A DNA stretch of 64,000 nt from positions 15,443,001 to 15,507,000 of the forward strand of contig OX419756.1 in the NCBI GenBank assembly GCA_948567375.1, written 5' to 3'. Each line of letters begins with the position of its first letter. Position 1 is the first letter of the stretch. The notes under the pieces were generated by a model. It saw only the letters and a list, made by a program, of their open reading frames with translations. It had not been told where the DNA came from and did not search any database. Shown piece by piece: positions 46,301 through 56,758 of this stretch. A program made the position numbers and the translations under genes. This DNA comes from Lunularia cruciata. Its lineage: Eukaryota; Streptophyta; Marchantiopsida; Lunulariales; Lunulariaceae.

Positions 46301-48179
46301 CTCATTTTCCAACAAGGCTTATGCATTGACCATCTACATGAAGAAGGGTGTAGATTACATGGTGATTTTGGAAGACAAGGAGGCTCTCAAAGCTTTTGAG
46401 GAGCTCAAGCAATCCCTTGTTGTAGCTCCAATTCTTGCTAAACCTGATTGGAGTAAGCCTTTCATCCTCTACACTGATGCTTCTAATGTAGCTATAGGAT
46501 GCACTCTTAGTCAATTAGACCAAGATGGGCATGATCATCCAATAGCTTATGCTAGTAGGCAGATGGTTTTAGCAGAGAAGAACTACTCTGTCACAGAGAG
46601 AGAAGGGTTGGCAGTGATCTTTGGTCTCAAGAAGTTTAGACACTACTTGATTGGAGGGAAAGCCACAATTGTCACGGATCACAAGGCTTTGAAGTACATC
46701 TTCAACAAGCCTAATGTTGAAGGGAGACTAGCAAGGTGGATGATACTCTTGTCTGAGTATGACTACACAATTGAGGATAGGCCAGGAAAGAAACATGCAA
46801 ATGCTGATTTGTTATCTAGAGCCTATGATCATGATGGAGATGAGCCAGTAGATGATTCCTTCCCGGATGAGGAGCTCATGACAATCTCAGTCACTCAAGA
46901 GATTCCAATGGAGTACAAGGAGATTGTGGATTTTGTGACAAGAGGTAACTATCCAGAAGGGATGCATGCTAGGGAGAGGAAGGCCCTTGCAGCAAGATCT
47001 AGACCTTACACAATGGTGGAGGATATTCTTTTTCACCAAGGAGCAGATGGTCTACTTCGAAGAGCAGTGGGTAAGGAAGAGTCTATCCTACTCATAAAGG
47101 AGTTTCATGAAGGTTTAGTATGTGGAGGACACTTTGCAGGAAAGGTGACTGCTTTCAAGATTCTAGATGCAGGTTACCATTGGAGAGGGATTTTCAAGGA
47201 TTGTCTTGATTATTGCAAAACTTGTCATGTTTGTCAAGCTTTTGCTAGAAAGTCTACATCCACTCCACCACTTAGATCAATTCCATTGCTAGGACCTTTT
47301 GAGAAGTGGGGAATTGATTTTGTGGGACCTCTCAATAGAACCCCAAGGAACAATCGGTACATTGTGGTAGTTACTGATTACCTTACCAAGTGGGTTGAGG
47401 CTAGACCATTGAGGGACAAGAATGAAGATGAAGTGGGTAGATTTCTTTATGAACGCATTATCACTAGGTTTGGATGCCCTTTGGAGTTGGTTTCTGATAG
47501 AGGAGGAGAGTTTACAGGAAGCATTACTACAGCCATGCTACGACATTTCTCTATCACACATAGAGTAACTACATCCTATAAGCCAAATTCCAATGGCTTG
47601 GCAGAGAGAACCAATCAGACCTTGTGCATGATGTTGGCCAAAGATGCAGAAATGGAGGGGGCTAAACATCATTGGGACAAGAGGATTCATGCAGTTTTGT
47701 GGGAGTATAGGACAACCATGAAGACTTCCACTGGATATTCTCCATTCCAATTGGTGTATGGTATTGAGTCTACCTTACCTATTCACTTTGATCTTCCTAC
47801 CTTCCAAAGCATTCATAGGAGATTGAAGAAAGCACAAGGAAGTGATGCAGAGAAGTCAAGGAAGGATCAACTCATGGAGTTGGAAGAGGCAAGAGCAGTT
47901 GCTATGGTTCGAGTGGAGCAAGCCCAAAGGAAACAAAAGGAGAGCTATGACAAGAGGCAAGGCAAGAAGAAGGTGGAGCCTTTCAAAGAAGGTGATTGGG
48001 TAATGTTGTTTGATTCCATTCGATTCAAGAGAGTGCAAAAGAAGTTTTTGCCTAAGTACTTTGGACCTTTCATAGTAGAGAAGGTGTGGGGAAATTACAC
48101 TTATGATCTCAAGGAGTTGGGAGGAAGACACTTTGATAGGATTAACCATGATAAGTTGAAGATGTACCATAGAAGGTAG
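43353..48179 (+). CDS. A-young gag-pol polyprotein, 1608 aa, intact
   Basis: This single ORF makes the whole element polyprotein. Gag capsid occupies about residues 1-190, with CCHC knuckle CFGCGGRGHIQRNC at 282-295. Protease has DGG at D502 (LVDGGSAVN). An acidic linker lies near 630-660. Reverse transcriptase has D829 (FGDGYSGYNQI) and FIDD at 891-894. RNase H begins near 1037 with D1042 (YTDAS). Integrase has an N-terminal His/Cys zinc region (around CKTCHVC) and catalytic D1322, D1382 and E1418, spaced D,D35E. The C-terminal part has a GPF/Y-type module (KYFGPFIVEKVWGNY) and no chromodomain. No stop or frameshift separates gag from pol. The ATG gives the MGKLPVFFGKDGED start also seen in A-old. 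All catalytic residues are present, so it may be active. Confidence 0.95.
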   Translation: MGKLPVFFGKDGEDVEAFVRDFKRACIGNNERRKNEWASLLPDFFEDAALTWYESEYQKRERREGEEESWETLTSALIENFLPDESYERLMSEVTFLKQGDGEKVRVYVERVEKLESRFRIVLRKGGDDVETTMIGIGAMLTKNFVGGLRPQIRSKVRYEKPSSKVEAIKIAIRMEESLEGDESDLVVKEVVHPPQGYKYGGTSDTLVTRVAPQVVVAPILAPPPKDPLQTITEQLADLKINVVQLWEKREVDQNVGRGPRSYGNYPYRGGQPANNFNDRNCFGCGGRGHIQRNCPNSTYHGGRGYEGANRGKEGGSETQVAPNPNKGKGIASIDVVESKYEKGECSNSKGPNLELLAQEKKRARFAEDVHSSQGFTSSKDTPMSTRSTRTSAPSTTKTPRKKLGMEDFLISKQQWNYNVLEDVGSHKANITVGQLIALNPTLRKELRGGLSSTRSKKKKKAKVPVSMGVVDAKPAPWEACEYASKIDVRVNGHNIKDALVDGGSAVNAMSERLMKKLGMIPSRPSTFVVSMANKQQVRPVGVMDKVVVSVMGVQNLMTFQVLKDSSYDLLLGRPWLRAARTTDRWHKGYLRIGPSNHRVTVPVTNTTNTSHSDTPSSDYWESDSEGGASGVDTSMEEETSTEEDESESDSDVYPLCAMDFAPKLEVLKDPDKSPLTLEEVERRLSTLKYGPNVTKEEKVRFEEIFRKFIHVFAFSYKDLKEVTLEEHKIEVESHARPIRQKQRRISPPISLVVKEEIDKLKEAGFIFEVENSEWVSPIVIVKKKNGKLRVCVDYKKLNAVTKKDYYPLPFIDEILEEVAGHERYSFGDGYSGYNQIKIAPEHQQLTTFTTPWGTYAFKVMPFGLCNAPATFQRFMNKVFEPFIGKFVRDFIDDFCVYGSKEEHFEHLIKVLQRLDEANASLNPEKCIFGCEEGLLLGHIISKDGIAVDPEKVKKISDLPFPSSLTKLRQFLGMVGYYRRFIFSFSNKAYALTIYMKKGVDYMVILEDKEALKAFEELKQSLVVAPILAKPDWSKPFILYTDASNVAIGCTLSQLDQDGHDHPIAYASRQMVLAEKNYSVTEREGLAVIFGLKKFRHYLIGGKATIVTDHKALKYIFNKPNVEGRLARWMILLSEYDYTIEDRPGKKHANADLLSRAYDHDGDEPVDDSFPDEELMTISVTQEIPMEYKEIVDFVTRGNYPEGMHARERKALAARSRPYTMVEDILFHQGADGLLRRAVGKEESILLIKEFHEGLVCGGHFAGKVTAFKILDAGYHWRGIFKDCLDYCKTCHVCQAFARKSTSTPPLRSIPLLGPFEKWGIDFVGPLNRTPRNNRYIVVVTDYLTKWVEARPLRDKNEDEVGRFLYERIITRFGCPLELVSDRGGEFTGSITTAMLRHFSITHRVTTSYKPNSNGLAERTNQTLCMMLAKDAEMEGAKHHWDKRIHAVLWEYRTTMKTSTGYSPFQLVYGIESTLPIHFDLPTFQSIHRRLKKAQGSDAEKSRKDQLMELEEARAVAMVRVEQAQRKQKESYDKRQGKKKVEPFKEGDWVMLFDSIRFKRVQKKFLPKYFGPFIVEKVWGNYTYDLKELGGRHFDRINHDKLKMYHRR

Positions 48180-48212
48180 AGAGACCTTCACTTTGAGGAC
48201 AAAGTGAAAACT

Positions 48213-48227
48213 TAGTCCGGGGGTAAA
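48213..48227 (+). other. A-young polypurine-like tract
   Basis: The sequence just before the 3' LTR reads TAGTCCGGGGGTAAA. The G5 run followed by TAAA abuts the LTR. It is short and impure for a polypurine tract but in the right place, and A-old has CCGTGAGTAAA at the same site. Confidence 0.55.
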
Positions 48228-48906
48228 TGTAACACCCATTTGTGCATGTGTGTGGTATTGTGATATTTAGCTTAGTATTACAAGTACTTAAGAGATATTA
48301 TTTATATAGAGATAAAGGATGGTTCTATATTAGTCATGGTTAGCTAAAGTTAGTCATAGCTAAGATAGATGGGACCTTACTTTAGAGGAAGTAGAAAAGA
48401 TGAGCACCACTATTTTGGATTTTAGTGTGTTGACTTGGTATTATTCCTAGGTGTTTGGCTTTGGGGAAAGAGTTGAGAACTCTTGGGCCCGCAAGCCTTT
48501 TTGTTTTGGATTCTTCTTTAGTCCAAGGATAGCCCATGTGAAGGAATCCTTGCTTTAGTGGTTGGGTCAAGATAAGGGGAATATGCCCATGTGAATGGAT
48601 ATTCCTTTCTACTTTTTGACTTTACTTGACTTTTAGTCTAGTAACTTGAGTTACTACGGTAAAAAGTAACTTTGGTACGTAACTATTTCACAAGTATATA
48701 AACAAGGGGTGAGGAGGTACTCATCATCCTTTCATTTGCAACTATCTCTCTCTCATTGAGTTCTCTAGTGAGCAATGTCTTGAGTCTTGGAGTGTTAGCC
48801 TTGGAGGAGTATGATGGAGTTGGGGTTCCTTGCCTTCTTAGTCCATGGTGCGCTACCATAATAGCCATCAGAGGTTCATCCTGAGTGAGAGACAGGCCGG
48901 CTCACA
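48228..48906 (+). repeat. A-young 3' LTR
   Basis: It is 679 bp and identical by eye to the 5' LTR. It is followed by GGCC and then the continuing coiled-coil frame of element B. Confidence 0.96.
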
Positions 48907-50435
48907 GGCCGCGAAGGACCAAGCCTGTCAATGAGAGTTAATAGAGCATAGTCAAGAGGAAGAACAATTGCAAGGATTGTTGAGAGGAGTTGACGATCAA
49001 CTAGTCTTGAATAGACAAGAGAAGGAAGCATTGAAGGCTGAGTTTGAGGATGAGTTGATGATGTATCAGAATGAGCTGGAGGAGGAGAGAAGTAAGGAGA
49101 AGATAGTTTTGAGGGTGGAGTTGGATGCAATAGGAGTAGTGGTAAATAAGTTGAAAGCAATGCTCACACTAAAGCTGAGATAAAGTTGGAGGAAGCAAGA
49201 CTGCACAAGTTGAAGTTGTTGGTGTAGGAGACAAGGAAGAGGAAGGCAAAGGATACAAAATTGAATAATCTTCTGATTTGTCTAAGAGATTGTGTAGATA
49301 GAAAGATGTTAGAGGTAGGAGATAATGTGAGTCTCAAATTAGATCTTGTTAGATCAGACTTGGATAGACTTTGTAGTGAGATGAAGTTAAGTACAAAGTT
49401 TGAAGTAGTAGAAGTATGAATGCAAGTGTCTTCAAGTGAGTTACCAGAGACAGTAAAGAAGAGTGGTCAGAAGATAATGATGTAGATAAGGTAGATAGTG
49501 GTGCAATTGTAGTTCATTGTGAAGAGATAGTAGAAATAGAGGATTTAGGAGTAGAATTAGAGAGACCCAAAGAAGGTGAAATTCATGAAGGAACATCAGG
49601 TTTGGAAGCCTAGTTGAGGTTGATATTGGATCGGAGTGGTAACAGATTTGAGATATGAAGAGGCAAATATGAAGAGATGCATTGTCATTTTGGATCTACA
49701 GGTTGGTAAAGTTGTTGTAGAATGGTATAGTTGTTAGTTAACTATCAATGCTTAGCCTATTCAAAGGAGGCATTTGTAGTCTTATGTTCTTCAGTATTCA
49801 TAATTTCTAAAGATAGATAAAGCAAAGTGCTGAGTTTAGTGCTCATTGCTTAAGCTTAATTCCGAGTATCAAGCTTGTGCTTGCGTTTATGGTATTGGGA
49901 GAATTTCAAAGTGCAAGTTAATGTGCTTTTTGGAGGTTGGATTCCACCGCCTTGATCTTCATTCTATATGTTTGATCCTGAGTGAAGTGCAATCAAAGCA
50001 ATGCCTTGACAAATCTAAGAGGAATTGTAGTGTTGGGGAGTATTCTGCATTTGTGAGTGCAGCGTGAGTTTGATGTGAACCAATTTTTGATTGAGGAAGT
50101 TGTGCCTTCAGTGGAGGGGTGGAATGGAATTCTGAGACAAAGTTATTTTACAATGAAGTAGCCATCTTTGGGAGAATCTGAATCATCACAATCAAAGTTT
50201 GTTTGGAGAGATTGGATAGTATTGTGATTAAGGAGTATAACTTGTGATGAGATTGTGAGTCAGTGCTTGTTATTGTCTTCTAGGTGTGATTTCTACTTGA
50301 ACGACTAAAGAAGAACTCAAGAAGCACTAAGTATTACTATTTGCTTTGTATTTGACCATTTTTTACTCATATCTCTATGAGAACAAACTTTATTTGCTTG
50401 ATAACCGCAACATTGATACTTGTTAGGTTGTCACA

Positions 50436-51446
50436 TTGTGCATCCTCTACAAGTCTAAAATTATGGTGGGATTTCTGATCCTTGGTGGCAAGAGTGACGC
50501 CACAAGTAGTTGCTCTTGTCCCCTTCAAACTATCATGGAGCAACTTGCAAATCTTAAGGTCAATGTAGTGTAACTATGGGAGAAGAGAGAGGTGGACCAT
50601 AATGTTTGGAGAAGACCTAGTCATGATAGAAACTATTCATATAGAGGTGGCTAACCAACTAGCAATTTCAATGATGGAAATAGTTTTGGTTGTGGAAGTA
50701 GAGGCCACATCCAAAAGAATTACCTAAATTCCACATACCATAGAGAAAGGGGTTATGAGAGGGCAAATAGAGAGAAGGAAGGAGGTGGTGAACACCAAGT
50801 ACCTCCTATGAAAAATAGAGATAAGGAGATAACATCCATAGATGTGGTGGAGAGCAAGTATGAGAAGGGAGAATGATCAAACTCCAAAGGTCTTAATCTA
50901 AAGCTTTTGGCACAAGAAAATAAGAGAGCTCTTTTGTAGATGCTATATAGCCTTCTCAAGAATTAATTCCTAGCAAGGATAGTCCAATGCCCACAAGGAA
51001 TACTTGCACTACTAGTTCAACACCATTAACAAAGAATCCAAAGAAGAAGTTGGGGATGCATGATTTCTTGATCTCAAAGCAACAATGAGGTTACAATGTG
51101 TTGGAGGATATTGGTATTCACAAGGCCAACATCATGGTGGGGAAATTGATTGCCTTAAATCCTATCTTGAGGAAGGAGCTTAGGAGTGGTTTGAGTTCTA
51201 TAAGGAGCAAGAGAAAAAAGAAAGCAAAGGCTCTAGTATCAATGGGAGTGGTGGATGCAAAACCAACACCATGGGAGGCTTGTGAATATGCCTCCAAGAT
51301 TGAAGTGAGGGTGAATGATCACAACTTCAAGGATACACTTGTTGATGGAGAATTTGCAAAGACCACCATGTTAGAGAAGTTGATGATACCCTGTAAACCT
51401 TCAACGTTTGTAATGAGCATTGCAAACAAGCAATAAGTTCAATTGG
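50436..51446 (+). pseudogene. A-old piece 2: gag C-terminal part to protease
   Basis: This matches A-young 43922-44967. It includes the zinc-knuckle region (near 50680-50730, partly decayed), the KLGMHDFLISKQQ region and the pre-protease region 51098-51436. The protease motif is degenerate: DGEFAKT where A-young has DGGSAVN. Stops occur (for example CAA to TAA in the CAATAAGTT at about 51431). It ends where the 51447 insertion begins and resumes at 54672. Confidence 0.88.
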
Positions 51447-54400
51447 TGTCGTGGGGATCATATGGTCTCGAGATTGCACTGGGCACCTGGCTGCCTGCGC
51501 CTAGGCTTTTGGAGTGTTTTGTCCTTCTTGTACCGTCTATTATTAGTCCCGGCTCATTATTCTTGACCTCTTGGTTGGTCTATTATCCTTGGCTTTAATA
51601 TGTTTTGGGTTTGGTGGGTTTTGCAGTTCTGGTCCAGACTGATCTTCCAGAGAGAATGATCTGGTGGGGTTTTGTGGAGTTGTCCACAAGTTATGCAACC
51701 GGACTCAATCCCGGGCAATTAGTTAAATGTGCTGACCCATCTACATAATCCGGACTGAGTGTAAAAAAAAGAAGTAAAATAAAAAAAACATTATTATTAT
51801 CTTCCCTACCGCTGTTTGCACATCAAGTCCCCACACTCAATCACTAGGAATCTCATTTCCATCTCAATTCCAAGTTTCACAGTTTATAATCCTTTGAGCC
51901 ATGACACACGGCTCCTAACCAAACAGTGACCAAACCGAAGCACACTGACTAGCCAAGCACATGAAGAAAGAAAAGGAATTGAGCAGGTCCTATTTCCTAT
52001 TCCTTACAACTCGTCATCTCACTGTTCTGCAACATCTCCAATTTGTCGTTCTTTCCAAGTCTCCACTGTCCAGTAGGTCCTTCCTCAGGATTCTCCTTTC
52101 TCTTTGATATTCCGGTATGTCAGATCTTCCCGAATGCTCTGCACTGCTCTTGCCAAAGGTCTCTACGCCTTGTAGAAGCTCCTGACAAATCCCGTATCGA
52201 GCTTCTATATCCAGTCCTCGTATTATCTTGAGCTGAACATGACTTCTCTCTTCTTTTGTTCATGTCCACCTTTCCTTTGCAAAGCTAGTCTGGCCTTTAC
52301 CAAAAGCTCTCTACTGTCATTTCCCAAAAGCTCTCTGTCCAGCCCTCATTTTTCTCAAAAAATTTCACACACTGTCATCATGTGCACTCCCGCAAACTTC
52401 TCCTGTGAAAAATCTCACGTAGATCCACTAAAAAACCCCTGTTCAGCCCTTCTCCTTCTTGAAAATCTTGCAACCTCTCCTTTGCAAAGCTAGTCTGGCC
52501 TTTCCCAAAAACTCTCTACTGTCATTACCCAAAAGCTCTCTATCCAGCTCTCATCTTTCTTGAAATTTTCACACTGTCAGCATGTGCACTCCCGCAAACT
52601 TCTCCTTTGAAAATTCTCATGAAAATCCACTGAAAGACCCCTGTTCAGCCCTTCTCCTTCTCAAAATCCTGCAACCTCTCCTTTGCAAAGCTAGTCTGGC
52701 CTTTCTCGAAAACTCTCTACTGTCATTACCCGAAAGCTCTCTGTCTAGCTCTCATCTTTCTTGAAATTTTCACATTGTCAGCATGTGCACTCCCGCAAAC
52801 TTCTCCTTTGAAAAATCTCATGTAGATCCACTGAAAACCCCCTCTGTCAAGCCTCACAATTGCAGAGAAAGAATTGTGATGCAAAAACAATGATGGCAGA
52901 TCAATGTAGACTAATCTGCCAAAATCTACCTACTTTGAATGCTATCACGCCAGCAAAGCAAAAACAATCCACTTGATGCTGATTTCTTCCTACGTCCCAC
53001 ACAAATAGAGCTGCCAGTAAGGTAACTATCTATAGTCCCTAACATGCTGATGTCTTCCGGACATTTTGCCAGAAGTCAGCTCGTGTAATATCCATCACCT
53101 ATTATTGAATGGGTTCCTCTTTGCTTAGCACTTAAACTTTATAGATTTCCAGTCTCCTTGAGATCCCATATCCAACATCCACTATGAAAGAGTTTCGGAA
53201 CACCTACTGTCCACATTGTAGTGAGTATCTACTCCACGGCATGCCCGTCCACTTTAGCATCCCTAGTGAAATTTTCACCTGCTTGACGTGCCTTTCTAGT
53301 GACACTTTGTCTTTAAACACAACTCCACAACTTCCGTATACTACAAGATAGCTTCCACCCTTTCCATTCAGAGAGCCACCAACTCTCAGAAGTAAAATCC
53401 AAATCCCCTGGACCAGCTTGTGTCTCTCGTTCAATCTCTGTCTACTATCTTGCTGACACTAAACCAGTGTCAGGAATAACTCTTGGCCCCAACCTCCATC
53501 ACCAAGACGTCTGCTTCTTCTATCTTCGAAACTTTTATTGCTCTCAACCCTTACCAGCAACTCTGTCGATCACCAGTTAAAGACAACACAACATAGATCC
53601 CTCCAGATAATCTCTAACGGTGAGATCACCTGTTACCGTCCCCGGTCTACTCAATGATGAAAGGTTGTTTGCAGTACACAACTATATTCGACATGAGCTC
53701 ATAAGAAGGGCACGCTCTCCTGATTCTAACGAATTTACCCCAGCAGGCATAGAAGCAAGCCAGTAGTTCACATCCGATATTCCTTCAACGGCATTTCGCA
53801 TTTCACAACCTCTCATCTTCCACAACATCTGTAATCCCTACCCCAACATCCCATCATCTCAACAAACAACCACTCCTATCCTTGATATTTTTCTCTCCGT
53901 GAGAATCGAAAGCCCTACCTTTCCTCATTATCCTCGATCCAGCACTCCAATTTTTCTCACTTCTTCCCTCCACCCCCAGATTCAAAACCCCCCCCTTCTC
54001 CTTATGTCCTCCTCTTCTTTTCTCTCCTTTCTGACTCTTCTTGTCCAGAAAAAAAACCCTTCGATCCTTCACTGTCTTCCCCAAACCCTATTAACCTTTC
54101 AAGATTTTTCTGTCCTCAAAACCCCCTTCGAACTGTTCCTGTCCCTCCCCAAAACCGTGATTTTCCTTGATTCCAGAACATTGATTTTCCTTTGTTGCCG
54201 CTACCCAACTCTGCCTTCCATTCTTTCCCCGTTCCCCTTTCTCTGCCACGATCTTCCTCTTTTCTTCCGTTTCTGTTTTCTCTTCCCTTTTGTTTTTCAC
54301 TTCTTGATTCCTAAAACCTCTTTACGTTTAGGAGTCCCTTCTTGCTGCTCTGTTCTTTTATTCCTTTCCCCTTGCAGAAGTGCTCGATACCTCTCTATCC

Positions 54401-54671
54401 TTCAACAAAGCCCTTCCAGATCTATCTATCTTCTCCTTTCCTTCCTTTCTCGAAAATTCCAGCTACCACTCCTTACCAAGCTCATCTGACATACTTTTTC
54501 GAAAACTCTCTGCTGTCCAGTCCTCATCTGTCCCAAATTTTCATACCCTGTCAGCATGTGCCCTCCCGCAAGACTTTCACTAAAAAAGAAACCGTCTACT
54601 GTCCAGCTCTCCTCTTCTCAAAATCCTGCAACCACTCCTTACCACTCTCATCTGGCCTTTTCCCGACGACA
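51447..54671. mobile_element. 3.2 kb insertion in A-old, probably a solo LTR
   Basis: The insert starts TGTCGTGGGG and ends CCCGACGACA, so it has TGTCGT/ACGACA inverted ends typical of an LTR. Flanking bases TTGG (51443-51446) and CCGG (54672-54675) fit a 4-bp duplication with two C-to-T changes on the left; A-young has CCAG here. It is pyrimidine-rich on the plus strand and has no retroelement ORF or second LTR, so a solo LTR from a long-LTR element is the simplest reading. An internal 201-bp tandem array is listed separately. The open frame 53899-54489 is a low-complexity Pro/Ser/Leu/Phe-rich artefact. Confidence 0.6.
52260..52860. repeat. 201-bp tandem repeats inside the 3.2 kb insertion
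   Basis: The anchor TGTGCACTCCCGCAAACTTC occurs at 52381, 52583 and 52784, spacing 202 and 201. Between anchors the order is CTGTTCAGCCC, CTCCTTTGCAAAGCTAGTCTGGCC, AACTCTCTACTGTCATTACC and CATCTTTCTTGAAATTTTCACA. A diverged further copy (TGTGCCCTCCCGCAAGACTT) lies at about 54556, close to the right end. Confidence 0.85.
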
Positions 54672-56532
54672 CCGGTGGGTGTGATGGACAAGATGGTAGT
54701 ATTGGTTATGGGAGTTCAAAATCTCATTACTTTCCAAATTTTGAAAGATGCAAGTTATGATTTGCTATTTTGGGAAGCCATGGTTGAGAGCAACTTGAAC
54801 AACCAATCAATGGCACAAAGGATACTTGAGAATTGGGCCATCAAACCATTGTGTTACAATTTCAATAACCAATACCAGCCATACATCACATTTAGATACA
54901 CCATCTTCTAATTATGGGGAATCAATTTCAAAAGAAGGAGCTTCAAGTGTGGACACCAACACAAAAGAACAGACCTCATCAAAGGAGGATGACTCTTAAG
55001 CTGATTCTGATTGAAATGTGCATCTCTTATGTGCTATGGACTTTATCCCTAAGCTAGAGGTTTTGAAGGACCTTGATAAATCACCATTAACTCTAGGAGA
55101 GATAGAGAGGAGACTATCTACCCTCAAGTATGGTCCAAATTTTACAAAGGAGGAAAATGTAAGATTTGAGGAGATTTTTTGCAAGTTTATCCATGTGTTT
55201 GCTCTTAGTTACAAAGATCTCAAGGAAGTCACCTTGGAGGAGGATCAAATAGAAAGTCAAATCACATGCAAGACCAGTCTACCAAAAGCAATATCACATT
55301 AGCCCACCAACAGCGTTGGTTGTGAAGGAGGAGATTGATAAGCTCAAGGAGACTGATTTTATTTTTGAGGTGGAGAACTCAAAATGGTTGTCTCCAATTG
55401 TGATTGTGATGAAGAAGAAGAATGGCTTGTATATGTTGATTAAAAGAAGCTCATTGTTGTTACTATAAAGGACTATTACCCTTTGCCATTCATTGATAAG
55501 ATCTTGGAGGAGGTTTTGGATCATGAAAGATATAGTTTAGATATGGTTATAATGGCTAATACTAAATCAAGATTGCACCATTGCATCAACAACTCACCAT
55601 ATTCACCACACCTTGGGGAATTTATGCTGTCAAGGTCATAACTTTTGGGCTTTGTAATGCTCTAGCCACATTTCAATGGTTCATGAACAAGGTGTTTGAA
55701 CCTTTCATTGGGAAATTTGTGAAAGATTTCATTGATGACTTTTGTGTCTATGGGAGCAAGGAGGAGCAATTTGAGCACCTGATCAACGTTTTGCAACACT
55801 TGGATGAAGCAAATGCATCACTTAACTAAGAGAGGTACATCTTTGGTTATGAGGAAATTCTACTCTTGGGGCATATTATTTCCAAGGATGGAATAGTAGT
55901 GGATTCTAAAATGGTGAGGGAAATCTAAGAGATTTCATTCCTTTCAAGCTTGACAAAGTTACACCAATTTTTGGGGATGGTTGGATATTATAGGAGATTC
56001 ATCTTCTTATTTTCCAACAAAGCTTATGCATTGACCAATTACATGAAGAAAAGTGTAGAATATATAGTGATTTTAGAGGACAAGGAAGCTCTCAAAGCTT
56101 TTGAGTAGCTCAAGCAATCCCTTGTTATGGCTCCAATTCTTGCTAAACCTGATTGGAGTAAGCCTTTCATCCTTTATACTGATGCTTTCAATGTTGATGT
56201 AGGATGCACTCTTAGTCAATTAGACCAAGATGGGCATGATCATCCAATACCTTATGCTAGTAGATAGATGGTCACAAAAAAGAAGAACTATTTAGTCATG
56301 GAAAGGGATGGGTTGGCAATGATTTTTGGCCTCTTGAAGTTTCAACACTACTTGATTGGAGGGAAAGCAATCATTGTCATAGATCACAAGGCTTTGAAAT
56401 ACATCTTCAACAAGCTAAATGTGGAAGGAAGGTTAGCAAGGTGGATGATTCTCTTGTTTGAGTATGATTACACCATTGAAGAAAGGTCACAAAAGAAATA
56501 TGCAAACAATGATTTGTTTTCTAGGACCTATG
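54672..56532 (+). pseudogene. A-old piece 3: protease end, RT and RNase H
   Basis: This is colinear with A-young about 44970-46830. Visible parts are the VMDKMVVLVMGVQNLITFQ protease end, the pre-RT region (55018-55302), RT fragments with the active-site block FIDDFCVYG (about 55730-55757), and RNase H with the TERE-type region changed to MERDGLAMIFG (56268-56537). Many stops and small indels break it. It ends at CCTATG before a segment unrelated to family A. Confidence 0.88.
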
Positions 56533-56758
56533 TGTAATACCAATAGCTAGAAATATTATTTGGAGGAGAAAATTGGCTTGGTAACATCTAGAAGGATATT
56601 ATATATGATGGACTAAGTAGATCAGATAGAGGTGTCACCAAAAGATTAATTCTAATAATAGATCAAGAGCCAAAAATAACATGAAAACTTTAGAGCTAAT
56701 TTTGGAAGCCTAAATAGATGAGTTCGGCCTTGAAAATATGCAGATTGTCCATGGGAGA
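56533..56758. other. Unassigned insert left of C2
   Basis: A-old similarity stops at 56532 and this segment starts TGTAATACCAATAGC, LTR-like. It continues after C2 at 62383-62512. About 360 bp of family A (A-young 46831-47190) is missing across the junction, so an insertion plus deletion occurred. No ORF and no clear target duplication were found. Confidence 0.4.

Larger units (their letters stand above)
41101..48910 (+). mobile_element. A-young: intact Ty3/gypsy element with identical LTRs
   Basis: LTRs at 41105-41783 and 48228-48906 (679 bp each) run TGTAAC...CTCACA and, read base by base, show no difference. They are flanked by a 4-bp duplication GGCC (41101-41104, 48907-48910). The interior has a primer site, a 1.57 kb leader, one 1608-codon gag-pol ORF and a G-rich tract before the 3' LTR. 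No chromodomain follows the integrase. The RT core (GYSGYNQI, MPFGLCNAPATFQRFM) resembles the plant Tat/Athila side of Ty3/gypsy rather than chromoviruses; this placement is inference. Identical LTRs and an intact ORF imply very recent insertion. Confidence 0.95.
39585..49620 (+). pseudogene. Element B coiled-coil ORF, split by A-young
   Basis: Plus-strand coding sequence runs from about ATG 39585 to 41104 and continues from 48911 to about 49620; A-young and one GGCC copy lie between. Removing them joins the frame cleanly (AAC AGT GTG GCC | GCG AAG GAC CAA). Parts in order: an unassigned N-terminal region; acidic and Lys-rich linkers (40365-40727) with a basic SRRKRST patch; then a long Lys/Glu/Leu coiled coil (VEKEAKELWVEAVFW, EELKEKLALVEVMKREIAD, then after the insertion EKEALKAEFEDELMMYQNEL). 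Several stops and frame changes make it a pseudogene. Function is unknown; position suggests a Gag-like or captured structural protein of a non-autonomous element. Confidence 0.6.
38903..50440 (+). mobile_element. Element B: 11.5 kb insertion in A-old, TSD TTGTG
   Basis: A-old sequence stops after TTGTG (38903-38907) and resumes with TTGTG (50436-50440) followed by CATCCTC, exactly as in uninterrupted A-young. The insert 38908-50435 starts TG and ends CA, as LTR elements do. However, I could not align its first 640 bp with its last 660 bp, so LTRs are unproven. A TTTTTGG after a TCACA at 39541-39545 mimics the LTR/primer junction of family A, and a purine run before TGTAGTC at 49775 could be a polypurine tract. 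Without the 7.8 kb A-young insertion and its TSD, B would be about 3.7 kb. It carries a decayed coiled-coil ORF and no polymerase, so it would be non-autonomous. Confidence 0.75.

Noticed and set aside
53899-54489. 196-codon plus ORF rich in Pro, Ser, Leu and Phe
   Set aside because: It lies in pyrimidine-rich sequence of the probable solo LTR; composition explains its openness and no domain is visible.
51447-54671. Helitron, because one possible boundary starts with TC
   Set aside because: There is no CTRR end with a 3' hairpin, and TGTCGT/ACGACA inverted ends with a short duplication fit an LTR better.
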